From contig JAUNTY010000029.1 of the NCBI GenBank assembly GCA_030538415.1, positions 1-37,996 of the forward strand: a stretch of 37,996 bases of DNA. The letters run 5' to 3'. How positions within the stretch are numbered: position 1 is the first letter of the stretch; every line of letters begins with the position of its first letter. Origin of the DNA: Neisseria sp. Its GTDB lineage: Bacteria > Pseudomonadota > Gammaproteobacteria > Burkholderiales > Neisseriaceae. The position numbers and the translations under genes are program-made. Positions 14,361 to 22,001 of the stretch are shown here, piece after piece. Below the pieces are notes generated by a model. That model was not told the DNA's origin, did not search any database, and saw only the letters and a list, made by a program, of their open reading frames with translations.

Positions 14361-16967
14361 ATGAGCACCAACGCCCAATACCTGAAATCCCTACCCGGCA
14401 CCAATCTCAAATACTACGACGCCCGCGCCGCCTGCGAAGCCATCCGTCCCGGCAGCTACGACACCCTGCCCTACACCAGCCGCATTTTGGCCGAAAACCT
14501 GGTCAACCGCGCCGACAATGTCGATCAGGCCACTTTGGATTCCTGGCTGTCGCAGCTGATTGAGCGCAAGCAAGAGATTGATTTTCCGTGGTTTCCCGCC
14601 CGCGTGGTCTGCCACGACATTCTCGGCCAAACCGCATTGGTGGATTTGGCGGGCTTGCGCGATGCGATTGCCGACAAAGGCGGCGACCCCTCGAAAGTCA
14701 ACCCCGTGGTGCAAACCCAGCTTATCGTCGACCATTCGCTGGCGGTGGAATGCGGCGGCTTCGACCCCGATGCCTTCCAGAAAAACCGCGACATCGAAGA
14801 CCGCCGTAACGAAGACCGTTTCCACTTCATCAACTGGACCAAAACCGCTTTTGAAAATGTGGACGTGATTCCCGCAGGCAACGGCATCATGCACCAAATC
14901 AACCTTGAAAAAATGTCGCCCGTGGTGCAGGTGAAAAACGGCATCGCCTTCCCCGACACCTGCGTCGGCACCGATTCGCACACCCCGCATGTGGACGCGC
15001 TGGGCGTGATTTCCGTCGGCGTCGGCGGCCTCGAAGCCGAAACCGTGATGCTCGGCCGCGCCTCGATGATGCGTCTGCCCGACATCGTCGGCGTAGAACT
15101 CACCGGCAAACGCCAGCCCGGCATCACCGCCACCGACATCGTGTTGGCGCTCACCGAATTCCTGCGCAAAGAGCGCGTGGTCGGCGCATTTGTCGAATTC
15201 TTCGGCGAAGGCGCCGCCAGCCTCTCCATCGGCGACCGCGCCACCATCGCCAACATGACTCCCGAATACGGCGCCACGGCAGGCATGTTCTACATCGATC
15301 AGCAAACCATCGATTATTTGAAACTCACCGGCCGCGACGACGAACAAGTGAAGCTGGTGGAAAACTACGCCAAAACCGCCGGCCTGTGGGCAGACGCGCT
15401 CGCCAAAGCCGAATACCCGCGCGTATTGACTTTCGACCTGTCGCAAGTCGGCCGCAATATGGCCGGCCCCTCCAACCCGCACGCCCGCGTCGCCACCGCC
15501 GATTTGGCCGCCAAAGGCATCGCCGCGCCGTATGAAACCCCGGCCGACGGCAAAATGCCCGACGGCGCAGTCATCATCGCCGCGATTACCTCGTGTACCA
15601 ACACCTCCAACCCGCGCAACGTCGTCGCCGCCGCCCTGCTTGCCCGCAAAGCCAACCAGCTCGGCCTCACCCGCAAACCGTGGGTGAAATCCTCGTTTGC
15701 GCCCGGCTCCAAAGTGGCCGAAATCTACCTGCAAGAAGCCGGTTTGCTGCCCGAACTGGAGCAGCTCGGCTTCGGCATCGTCGCCTTCGCCTGCACCACC
15801 TGCAACGGCATGTCCGGCGCGCTCGACCCGCAAATCCAACAAGAGATTATCGACCGCGACCTCTACGCCACCGCCGTATTGAGCGGCAACCGCAACTTCG
15901 ACGGCCGCATCCACCCCTACGCCAAACAAGCCTTTCTCGCCTCGCCGCCCTTGGTGGTCGCCTACGCCATCGCAGGCAGCATCCGCTTCGACATTGAAAA
16001 CGACGTTTTGGGCGTGGTCAACGGCCAAGAAATCCGCCTGAAAGACATCTGGCCGTCTGACGAAGAAATCGACGCCATCGTGGCCGAGCATGTGAAACCG
16101 CAGCAGTTCCGCGACATCTACATCCCCATGTTCGACACCGGCGCCGCCGAAAAAGCCGACAGCCCACTGTATGACTGGCGCCCGCAATCCACCTACATCC
16201 GCCGCCCGCCCTATTGGGAAGGCGCGTTGGCAGGCGAGCGCACCCTCAAAGGCATGCGCCCCTTGGCGATTCTGCCCGACAACATCACCACCGACCACCT
16301 GTCGCCGAGTAACGCCATCCTCGCCAGCTCCGCCGCAGGCGAATACCTCGCCAAAATGGGCTTGCCGGAAGAAGACTTCAACTCCTACGCCACCCACCGC
16401 GGCGACCACCTCACCGCCCAGCGCGCCACCTTCGCCAACCCCAAACTCTTCAACGAAATGGTGAAAAACGAAGACGGCACGGTCAAACAAGGCTCGCTCG
16501 CCCGCGTCGAACCCGAAGGCCAAACCATGCGCATGTGGGAAGCCATCGAAACCTATATGAACCGCAAACAGCCGCTGATTATCGTCGCCGGTGCCGATTA
16601 CGGCCAAGGCTCCAGCCGCGACTGGGCCGCCAAAGGCGTGCGCCTCGCCGGTGTGGAAGCCATCGTGGCCGAAGGCTTCGAACGCATCCACCGCACCAAC
16701 CTCATCGGCATGGGCGTGTTGCCGCTGCAATTCCACCCCGGCACCAACCGCAAAACCCTCGAGCTGGACGGCACCGAAACCTACGACGTCATCGGCGAAC
16801 GCACCCCGCGCGGCGAGTTGACCCTCGTTATCCACCGCAAAAACGGCGAAACCGTCGAAGTGCCCGTTATCAGCCGTTTGGATACCGCTGAGGAAGTGCT
16901 GATTTACGAAGCAGGCGGCGTGTTGCAACGCTTTGCGCAGGATTTTTTGGAAGGCAATGCGGCTTGA
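14361..16967 (+). CDS. acnD: Fe/S-dependent 2-methylisocitrate dehydratase AcnD (aconitase family)
   Basis: Dehydrates 2-methylcitrate to 2-methylaconitate in the propionate pathway, replacing PrpD. 868 residues, matching AcnD (about 867) rather than AcnA (about 891). Aconitase features: GTDSHTPHVDALGVISVGVGG (~205), cluster ligands in TSCTNTSNPRN (~412) and CTTCNGMSG (~478), and the C-terminal swivel domain with GADYGQGSSRDWAAKG (~747) and FERIHRTNLIGMGVLPLQF. AcnD-like segments include THRGDHLTAQRATFANPKLFNEMV. Placed after prpB and prpC. AcnD usually works with the isomerase PrpF, which would be expected next but is absent. An antisense frame of 887 codons is a composition artefact. A housekeeping aconitase A is the alternative. 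Confidence 0.9.
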   Translation: MSTNAQYLKSLPGTNLKYYDARAACEAIRPGSYDTLPYTSRILAENLVNRADNVDQATLDSWLSQLIERKQEIDFPWFPARVVCHDILGQTALVDLAGLRDAIADKGGDPSKVNPVVQTQLIVDHSLAVECGGFDPDAFQKNRDIEDRRNEDRFHFINWTKTAFENVDVIPAGNGIMHQINLEKMSPVVQVKNGIAFPDTCVGTDSHTPHVDALGVISVGVGGLEAETVMLGRASMMRLPDIVGVELTGKRQPGITATDIVLALTEFLRKERVVGAFVEFFGEGAASLSIGDRATIANMTPEYGATAGMFYIDQQTIDYLKLTGRDDEQVKLVENYAKTAGLWADALAKAEYPRVLTFDLSQVGRNMAGPSNPHARVATADLAAKGIAAPYETPADGKMPDGAVIIAAITSCTNTSNPRNVVAAALLARKANQLGLTRKPWVKSSFAPGSKVAEIYLQEAGLLPELEQLGFGIVAFACTTCNGMSGALDPQIQQEIIDRDLYATAVLSGNRNFDGRIHPYAKQAFLASPPLVVAYAIAGSIRFDIENDVLGVVNGQEIRLKDIWPSDEEIDAIVAEHVKPQQFRDIYIPMFDTGAAEKADSPLYDWRPQSTYIRRPPYWEGALAGERTLKGMRPLAILPDNITTDHLSPSNAILASSAAGEYLAKMGLPEEDFNSYATHRGDHLTAQRATFANPKLFNEMVKNEDGTVKQGSLARVEPEGQTMRMWEAIETYMNRKQPLIIVAGADYGQGSSRDWAAKGVRLAGVEAIVAEGFERIHRTNLIGMGVLPLQFHPGTNRKTLELDGTETYDVIGERTPRGELTLVIHRKNGETVEVPVISRLDTAEEVLIYEAGGVLQRFAQDFLEGNAA

Positions 16968-16997
16968 TGTTGGGTTGGGTTGATTTGAAGTGAAAAG

Positions 16998-17029
16998 AAT
17001 GCCGTCTGAAAAGGGTTTCAGACGGCATT
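16998..17029 (+). terminator. DUS-pair terminator after acnD
   Basis: AATGCCGTCTGAA (16998-17010) and complement (17017-17029), AT dialect, with a loop of 6 bases. Confidence 0.8.
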
Positions 17030-17194
17030 GTGCTTCCCTCTTCCCGCCCCTCATTTCCGTGGGCAGAACCGCGCTACATATTTGATTGTGCTACGATACC
17101 GAAAAGAGTTTCAGGCGGCCTTTTGTTCGCCACGGCAGCAACAACGCCGGCCGGTTTGGCATACCCCGAGGCTTCTTGGTTAAGGATATGCGAA

Positions 17195-17740
17195 GTGAAA
17201 CAAATATACTTTCAAAGCAACCGTGACGGCACACGCTCAGATGAAGCGCTCAGCCTCTGGGAATCTGAGCATGCGGTTTCCCTGCCCGCCGATTATCGAA
17301 ATTACATCATTCGATATGGCGCAAAATATGTTTATCCAAACGCATTCAGTCAAAAAATCCCTGAAGCTGTTTATGGCGAATCCGAGGGTTATTCTGTTTT
17401 GGAAAAAATATATGGATGGGAATATGTAAACAGCAATTGGCGAAAAGAGGTATATGGCGACGGAACGCCGGAAGGATACCTCATCATTGGCGATGCGCAG
17501 GGCTTTCAGGTGCTTCTATCCCTGAGGCAGGCAGATTTCGGGCAGGTATTCTGCTGGATACCAACCGTATCTGCCTGGGGCAGCCCTGACAACAACCGCA
17601 ACCACTTATACCTGCAAGCCGATTCCTTCGGCGATTTTCTCGAAGCGTTGTTTGATACGGAAATAGGATTGCGCTTCTTTGACGGAGAAAGTGCGCTGGC
17701 AAAGTCGGAATGCTTGGTTGTTAAAAGCTTGGGGCACTGA
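17195..17740 (+). CDS. SMI1/KNR4 (SUKH) family protein, possible orphan immunity protein
   Basis: A 181-residue soluble protein. The start is taken as GTG 17195, which has AAGGA 8 bases upstream; the frame is open to 17030 but that part overlaps a DUS hairpin and reads like non-coding DNA. SUKH features: an N-terminal helix SDEALSLWESEHAVSLPADYRNYIIRYG, then PEAVYGESEGYSVLEKIYG, GYLIIGDAQGFQVLLSL, and SFGDFLEALFD near the end. Members often neutralise polymorphic or contact-dependent toxins, and single immunity genes without toxins are common in Neisseria. No toxin gene is next to it. Base composition is lower in GC than the neighbours, consistent with transfer. Function is inferred from the family only. 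Confidence 0.75.
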   Translation: MKQIYFQSNRDGTRSDEALSLWESEHAVSLPADYRNYIIRYGAKYVYPNAFSQKIPEAVYGESEGYSVLEKIYGWEYVNSNWRKEVYGDGTPEGYLIIGDAQGFQVLLSLRQADFGQVFCWIPTVSAWGSPDNNRNHLYLQADSFGDFLEALFDTEIGLRFFDGESALAKSECLVVKSLGH

Positions 17741-17747
17741 TTAACCG

Positions 17748-17768
17748 TAGCGTGGACTTTGCCCACGT
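17748..17768 (+). repeat. Degenerate GTGGGC hairpin unit
   Basis: TAGCGTGGAC..TTTGCCCACG after the SUKH gene; stem with a mismatch. Confidence 0.5.
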
Positions 17769-17770
17769 TT

Positions 17771-17807
17771 AAAAGGCCGTCTGAAACCGCCTTTCAGACG
17801 GCCTTTT
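17771..17807 (+). terminator. DUS-pair terminator after SUKH gene
   Basis: 16 bp arms (17771-17786 and 17792-17807) with a 5-base loop; the arms end in runs of A and T, an ideal bidirectional terminator. Confidence 0.85.
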
Positions 17808-17894
17808 ATTGATAACTTAAAAAAACAGATTTGATACAATCCGAATCATCATTTCCCAATCATCAATGACCAAAGTCAAGGCAAGCATTCTTCT

Positions 17895-18344
17895 ATGAAC
17901 CCTGAAACCAAAGCGCTGATGCGGATGTATGACGAAAACAACGCATGGGAATTTCCGAGCCAATGCGATACCGATGATATTGAAAGGCGTGCCAGGGCGG
18001 TATATGGCGAACTTTGCGGCCATTTCGATCACTTGGCATTCGAAGGCTGGATATACCATCAAGATGCCAGCTTCGGCTTGGCGATTGTCTTCCCTCCGCA
18101 GCCCTTACCGCCGGATTCTTTCATGGCGGCTTCTGTGCGTTTCAGCAATTTCGGCAATCTGGCAACCTTGATATTTGAAGAGCAACTTGCCGAAAATGCC
18201 AAACCGATTATCGTGGATTCATTGTCAAAACATGGCTTTACTTTTGTCGACGCCCGCGAGCTGATGAACGAAGCTTATGATGGAATCATGTCGTCCGACC
18301 CCTGCATCCCCACTTGGTGGGTCAGGTATTTCGACTGGATTTAA
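17895..18344 (+). CDS. Hypothetical protein, unknown family
   Basis: A 149-residue soluble protein I do not recognise. It starts MNPETKALMRMYDENNAWEFPSQ and has no signal peptide or membrane segment. It is acidic, rich in aromatic residues (FDHLAFEGWIYHQDASFGLAIVF, CIPTWWVRYFDWI) and of lower GC than its surroundings. It lies between a DUS hairpin after a SUKH gene and a truncated Correia element, without a clear ribosome site (AAGG is about 12 bases away). The size, composition and neighbour make a second orphan immunity-type protein possible, but nothing in the sequence proves it. Confidence 0.6.
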   Translation: MNPETKALMRMYDENNAWEFPSQCDTDDIERRARAVYGELCGHFDHLAFEGWIYHQDASFGLAIVFPPQPLPPDSFMAASVRFSNFGNLATLIFEEQLAENAKPIIVDSLSKHGFTFVDARELMNEAYDGIMSSDPCIPTWWVRYFDWI

Positions 18345-18350
18345 TCGGGA

Positions 18351-18398
18351 TATAGTCGAAGAAATGAGATTCTGCTACGGCGTTGGCTCGCCTTGTAT
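18351..18398. repeat. Truncated Correia-type element
   Basis: Starts TATAGTCGAAGAAATGAG, continues TTCTGCTACGGCGTTG then GCTCGCCTTGTAT, after which homology stops. It shows the same internal deletion (GGCGTTG joined to GCTCGCC) as the 74 bp element at 31562. Confidence 0.7.
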
Positions 18399-18462
18399 AG
18401 CACCCGCTCGGATAAAGCGTTCATGCCACCCACGGCAAGCGGGGATAGCGTTTCTGAAAATT

Positions 18463-18482
18463 GCCGGGCATCGCTGCCCGGC
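18463..18482. repeat. Perfect GCCGGGCA hairpin
   Basis: GCCGGGCA, loop TCGC, TGCCCGGC: 8 bp stem in the gap between two convergent genes; possible terminator without a U tract. Confidence 0.45.
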
Positions 18483-18563
18483 CAGCCGCCGAAACAACAG
18501 GCGGGCTGCCCGACCGCAGTCGCGCGCACGCCTGAAAAACCGTCTGCCTTTCAGACGGCCTGT

Positions 18564-18785
18564 TTATTCCTTTTTCGCCGCCGCAGCCTTGCGCACTTCG
18601 GTAATGGTTTTACCGCCGAGGCCGTAATTGTCCATCTCGATTTCCTCAATCACCACCACCGTGGTGGCCGGGTTTTTGTTCAATACCCGCGCCAGCAATT
18701 CGGTTACGCCCGCAATCAGCTCGGCTTTTTGCTCGGGCGTCGGCGCTTCGTTGCCGCCGGTGACTTTCATGTTGACATAAGGCAT
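18564..18785 (-). CDS. 4-oxalocrotonate tautomerase family protein
   Basis: A 73-residue member of the tautomerase superfamily, which uses the N-terminal proline exposed after Met removal as catalytic base. The sequence starts MPYVNMKVTGG, so Pro2 is present; the core PTPEQKAELIAGVTELLARVLNKNPATTVVVIEEIEMDNYGLGGKTI is typical of the 4-OT/YusQ-like group. The tail KAAAAKKE is lysine rich. GGAG lies 7-8 bases before ATG. It follows the MFS gene by 20 bases on the same strand, so the two form an operon. The substrate is unknown; no aromatic degradation genes are near. Confidence 0.88.
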   Translation of the reverse strand: MPYVNMKVTGGNEAPTPEQKAELIAGVTELLARVLNKNPATTVVVIEEIEMDNYGLGGKTITEVRKAAAAKKE

Positions 18786-18805
18786 GATTTTCTCCTCTCA
18801 AAAAA

Positions 18806-19960
18806 TTATTCAGAACCGCCGAATTTCGGCAAACACAACACCGTCGCCAGCCACAAAGCAGCGGCGGCAAACACCAGCGAGCCCGCAAACGAGCCGCTGT
18901 AATCGAAAATCGCATTGGCAATCAGCGGCCCGACAATCTGGCCGACACCGTACACCGCCGTCATCACCGCCAGCATATTGAAGCCCACCCGCGCATTCAA
19001 GAGCCGCGCGGCGGGCATCGCAATCGTGACCGTGCCCATAAACGTGCCGCCGACCAGCACCGCGCTGACCAGATATGCGCCGGTGGTTTGGCTCAAGGCG
19101 GGCAGCAACACGCCGAAGCCTTGCACCAGCAAGTTTAACAGCAAACTTTTGCGCGTACCCAAACGGCGGTTGAGATAATGCCACAAGAAACACGACGGCG
19201 CCGCGCCGAGGCCGAACACCGCCCAAATATGCAGCGGCGCCGCACCGCCGAGCGCGCCGCCAATCAACACCGGCAGATAAGTCGCCGTGATGATGTAGCC
19301 CAAACCCGCCAAACCATAGACCGCAATCAGCTGCCACGGATGATTCAGCGCCGACTTGCCGCCGCCCGCCGTTGGCACCGCCGCAGGCGCAGGCGGCTGC
19401 CGTTTCGACTGCTGCAACACCCGGCATGAAAACGCCGTCATCAACGCCGCCACCGCGGCCAGACCGAGCCAAACCGTTTGGCTCGTCAACCCTGCCGCCG
19501 CGCCCGCCGCAATCAATTCCGCCGACAGGAAAATCCCGATGCCCACCCCCGCATACAGCGCAGGCGCGGCATGACTTTGCCCCATGTGCTGCAACAGCCA
19601 CAACGAGCCCGCCACCATTGCCGCCGCGCTCAATCCGCCCGCCAACGCACGCACCGCGATCACCAGCCACAGCGCATCGGCAAAACCGAGCAAAGCCAAA
19701 CACAACACCGTGCCTACCAACGCCGCGATGCCGACCGCCGCCGCCTCTTTCGCCTGCAATTTCGCCAAGGCCAACGCGCCGACAAGATAACCCGCATAAT
19801 TGGCCGAAGCCGCCCACGAGCCGCCCGCGATGCTGAGGATGTGTTCGTCCACCATCAAGGGATAGAGCCCGGTAAACGCAAAACGCCCGAAGCCCATGCC
19901 CACAATCAGAATCATCGCCGCCGCCATGCCGACCACGCGGTTGTCGAGCGTTTTTGCCAA
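18806..19960 (-). CDS. MFS transporter, YbfB/YjiJ-type
   Basis: A 384-residue inner membrane protein with about 12 hydrophobic segments. The N-terminal block GMGFGRFAFTGLYPLMVDE and the ASANYAGYLVGALALAK stretch mark the YbfB/YjiJ group of major facilitator transporters, whose substrates are mostly unknown. The start is a TTG codon at 19960: AAAGGAGG stands 7 bases upstream and no ATG competes, and the product then begins MAKTLDNRVVGM. It precedes the tautomerase gene by 20 bases. A DUS complement lies upstream (about 19989). Confidence 0.85.
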   Translation of the reverse strand: MAKTLDNRVVGMAAAMILIVGMGFGRFAFTGLYPLMVDEHILSIAGGSWAASANYAGYLVGALALAKLQAKEAAAVGIAALVGTVLCLALLGFADALWLVIAVRALAGGLSAAAMVAGSLWLLQHMGQSHAAPALYAGVGIGIFLSAELIAAGAAAGLTSQTVWLGLAAVAALMTAFSCRVLQQSKRQPPAPAAVPTAGGGKSALNHPWQLIAVYGLAGLGYIITATYLPVLIGGALGGAAPLHIWAVFGLGAAPSCFLWHYLNRRLGTRKSLLLNLLVQGFGVLLPALSQTTGAYLVSAVLVGGTFMGTVTIAMPAARLLNARVGFNMLAVMTAVYGVGQIVGPLIANAIFDYSGSFAGSLVFAAAALWLATVLCLPKFGGSE

Positions 19961-20077
19961 CAGGCTTCCTCCTTTTGGTGGTTGTGTTTCAGACGGCCTC
20001 AGGCAGATATTGACTGCCCGACAGCGGGATTACACTATACTACATTTCGGCAACTATTAAATGCCGATTTGCAGCAA

Positions 20078-20108
20078 AGGCCGTCTGAAACAACTTTTCA
20101 GACGGCCT
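20078..20108 (-). terminator. DUS inverted pair
   Basis: AGGCCGTCTGAAA (20078-20090) and complement (20096-20108), 5-base loop. The next base starts the 20109-20323 element. Confidence 0.7.
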
Positions 20109-20323
20109 GAGACCTTTGCAAAATCCCCCTAACCGTCGCACCCGCGCAGGCGGGTGCCCAGTGCAAAGCGTAGCTTTGCTTGCCTGCTCATCTTGATGAT
20201 TTAAAAAATAATATCAATCAATAGGTTGAAAATTTCCAAAGCGGACAGGCTTAAGCTGAAGCGATGCTTCAGACTGGGCACCCGCCTGCGCGGGTGCGAC
20301 GGTTATTTTTTTGCAAAGGCCTC
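20109..20323. repeat. MITE-like element with GAGACCTTTGCAAAA ends
   Basis: 215 bp. Ends GAGACCTTTGCAAAA (left) and the complement of GAGGCCTTTGCAAAA (right). Inside them, 33 bp perfect inverted repeats (20130-20162 and 20273-20305), each itself containing a GCACCCGC/GCGGGTGC palindrome. The centre is AT rich with no coding capacity. The ends remind me of neisserial IS5-family (IS1106-type) termini, from memory only. Confidence 0.75.
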
Positions 20324-20361
20324 GGCCTTTATCCTGAACCACACAACCGAAACACAACGGC

Positions 20362-21405
20362 TCACACCTTCACCCGCACCCCACTCTCTGCGCTTTGATA
20401 CACTTTTTCCAGCAAACCCAACACATCCGCCGCCTGTTCCGCCGTGACCGCCAATGCCGCGCCCTCAATCAGCGCCTCGTATAAATTGCGGTAAAACGCG
20501 CCGTAATCGCCCGCCACGCTCTCGATGCGGCTGCGCACGACCAAGCCGTTGATGTCGGTATTCAACACGCCCCATTCGCTTTCCGGCTCGCGGTTCCAAC
20601 CCGGCTTCACCGCCGCGCCGCCGACCAAAAGCGGCTCTTGATTGTCGGCCTCATGCTTCACATAAGAGCCGCGCTTGCCGTGCAGGCTGAAAAACGGCCC
20701 GGCCTCGCGCATGTATTTGCCTGCGGTAAGGCAGACTTTTTTGCCGTCGGCGTAATAAAGTTGGATTTGAAAATAATCATCGCTCAATGCGCCTTCGTGC
20801 TGGTGGCGCACATCGGCATACAGTTCAGACGGCATGCCGAACAAATCCACCGCCATATCCACCAGATGCACGCCGAGGTCATACACCAGCCCCACGCCCG
20901 CGCCGCCCGTTTCCTTCCACTGCTTTTTGTTCAAACCCGCCGCATAACGCTCGAAACGGATGTCGCAATCGACAATTTCGCCCAGCATATCCGCTGCCAG
21001 CAGCTTTTTCGCCGTAAGCGGGGCGCTGTCCCAGCGGCGGTTTTGATACACGGCAAGCCGCACTTTCTGCGCTGCGGCCAGTGCCGCCAGCTCGCGCGCT
21101 TCGGCGGCGCTGGTGCAGAGTGGTTTTTCCACCACAACATGTTTGCCCGCCTGCAAAGCTTGTTTGGCCAGCTCGAAATGGGTTTGGTTCGGCGTGGTGA
21201 TAACAATTAAATCGACATCGTCGGCCAGCAAATCTTCAAAACGGCGTACCGTTTGCGCTTGCGGCAACACCGCCGCCGCCTTGCTGCCGCTGCGCTCAAA
21301 CACCCGCGTCACCGCAAAGCGCCCGTCGGCCTGCCAAAACGGCAGATGAAACACCTGCGCCGACAGGCCGAAGCCCGCCAGCCCTACTCTGATTGTCTGC
21401 GTCAT
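20362..21405 (-). CDS. Gfo/Idh/MocA family NAD(P)-dependent oxidoreductase
   Basis: A 347-residue soluble dehydrogenase of the glucose-fructose oxidoreductase family. The N-terminal Rossmann fold shows VGLAGFGLSAQVFHLPF, the family motif VVVEKPLCTSAAEARELA (Lys in EKP, ~95) and VYQNRRWD; the C-terminal half shows YDLGVHLVDMAVDLFG with the catalytic-type His. The closest named relatives in form are YdgJ/YhhX of E. coli, which are of uncertain substrate. GGAG lies 8 bases before ATG 21405. A DUS core is read in frame at about 20823 (MPSEL). It stands alone between a repeat and the rbfA promoter region. Confidence 0.9.
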   Translation of the reverse strand: MTQTIRVGLAGFGLSAQVFHLPFWQADGRFAVTRVFERSGSKAAAVLPQAQTVRRFEDLLADDVDLIVITTPNQTHFELAKQALQAGKHVVVEKPLCTSAAEARELAALAAAQKVRLAVYQNRRWDSAPLTAKKLLAADMLGEIVDCDIRFERYAAGLNKKQWKETGGAGVGLVYDLGVHLVDMAVDLFGMPSELYADVRHQHEGALSDDYFQIQLYYADGKKVCLTAGKYMREAGPFFSLHGKRGSYVKHEADNQEPLLVGGAAVKPGWNREPESEWGVLNTDINGLVVRSRIESVAGDYGAFYRNLYEALIEGAALAVTAEQAADVLGLLEKVYQSAESGVRVKV

Positions 21406-21477
21406 CGTGATGCTCCGAAAGTATTGTGTCTATAGCCTACTCCGATTTGTATCCGCCCGAAAGAGGCTGAAAACAGT

Positions 21478-21483
21478 TATAAT
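21478..21483 (+). promoter_or_regulatory. -10 hexamer upstream of rbfA
   Basis: A perfect TATAAT at 21478-21483, 69 bases before rbfA; no recognisable -35. A DUS hairpin lies between it and the gene. Confidence 0.35.
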
Positions 21484-21500
21484 GATGCGGATTTGACAAC

Positions 21501-21530
21501 AGGCCGTCTGAAGCCTTTTCAGACGGCCTC
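21501..21530. terminator. DUS inverted pair ahead of rbfA
   Basis: AGGCCGTCTGAA and complement with a loop of about 6 bases, between the predicted -10 and the rbfA start; either an end for leftward readthrough or a 5' leader hairpin. Confidence 0.55.
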
Positions 21531-21551
21531 TGCAACCAGCAAGGACATCCC

Positions 21552-21923
21552 ATGAAAAAACCGCAACGGGGCTATGCCCGCGTCGACCGCGTCAAAGAGC
21601 AAATCATGCGCGAGCTGGCCGAACTCGTGCGCACCGGCCTGAAAGACCCGCGCGCAGGCTTCATCACCATCAATGATGTGGAAGTGACCCGCGACTACAG
21701 CCACGCCACCGTTTACTACACCGTGCTCGACGACAAAAGCCGCGAAGTCACCGCCGAAGCGCTCGAACACGCCAAAGGCTTTCTGCGCAGCGAATTGAGC
21801 AAACGCATCACCGTATTCCGCACCCCCGAGTTGCATTTCGAATACGACGAATCGGTAGAGCGCGGCATGAGCATTTCCAGCCTGATCGATTCGGTTGCCC
21901 AAGAAAAACCGGTTGAGGATTAA
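21552..21923 (+). CDS. rbfA: 30S ribosome-binding factor A
   Basis: Assists late 30S subunit maturation by binding near the 5' end helix of 16S rRNA; needed for cold growth in E. coli. 123 residues with a KH-type fold. Family landmarks: RVDRVKEQIMRELAELVRTGLKDPRAGFITINDVEVTRDYSHATVYYTVL and LRSELSKRITVFRTPELHFEYDESVERGMSISSLID. AAGGA 7 bases before ATG. Its usual partner truB lies 3.4 kb downstream in the same orientation, separated by three unrelated genes and repeats. Ends in an AT-DUS hairpin. Confidence 0.96.
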   Translation: MKKPQRGYARVDRVKEQIMRELAELVRTGLKDPRAGFITINDVEVTRDYSHATVYYTVLDDKSREVTAEALEHAKGFLRSELSKRITVFRTPELHFEYDESVERGMSISSLIDSVAQEKPVED

Positions 21924-21938
21924 CAGCAGCGCAAACCG

Positions 21939-21977
21939 ATGCCGTCTGAAAACATCCCGATTGTTTTCAGACGGCAT
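21939..21977 (+). terminator. DUS-pair terminator after rbfA
   Basis: 16 bp arms (21939-21954 and 21962-21977) of the AT-DUS type, 7-base loop; sits 24 bases before the next start codon. Confidence 0.75.
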
Positions 21978-22001
21978 TTGCGGCCTTGAAAGGAAGTTTC
22001 C

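Larger units (their letters stand above)
19961..20361. other. Gene-free gap with DUS hairpin and mobile-like repeat
   Basis: 401 bp between a leftward MFS gene and the end of a leftward oxidoreductase gene. It contains a DUS, a DUS hairpin (20078-20108) and a 215 bp element with long inverted ends (20109-20323). No gene seen. Confidence 0.6.

Noticed and set aside
14391-17054. 887-codon open frame antisense to acnD
   Set aside because: Lies wholly opposite a clear aconitase; a product of the GC-rich third-position bias. Its translation is a low-complexity Gly/Val/Phe/His-rich string with no family features.
18278-18627. Open frame crossing the truncated Correia element
   Set aside because: Starts inside the preceding gene and reads through repeats; no ribosome site or recognisable protein.
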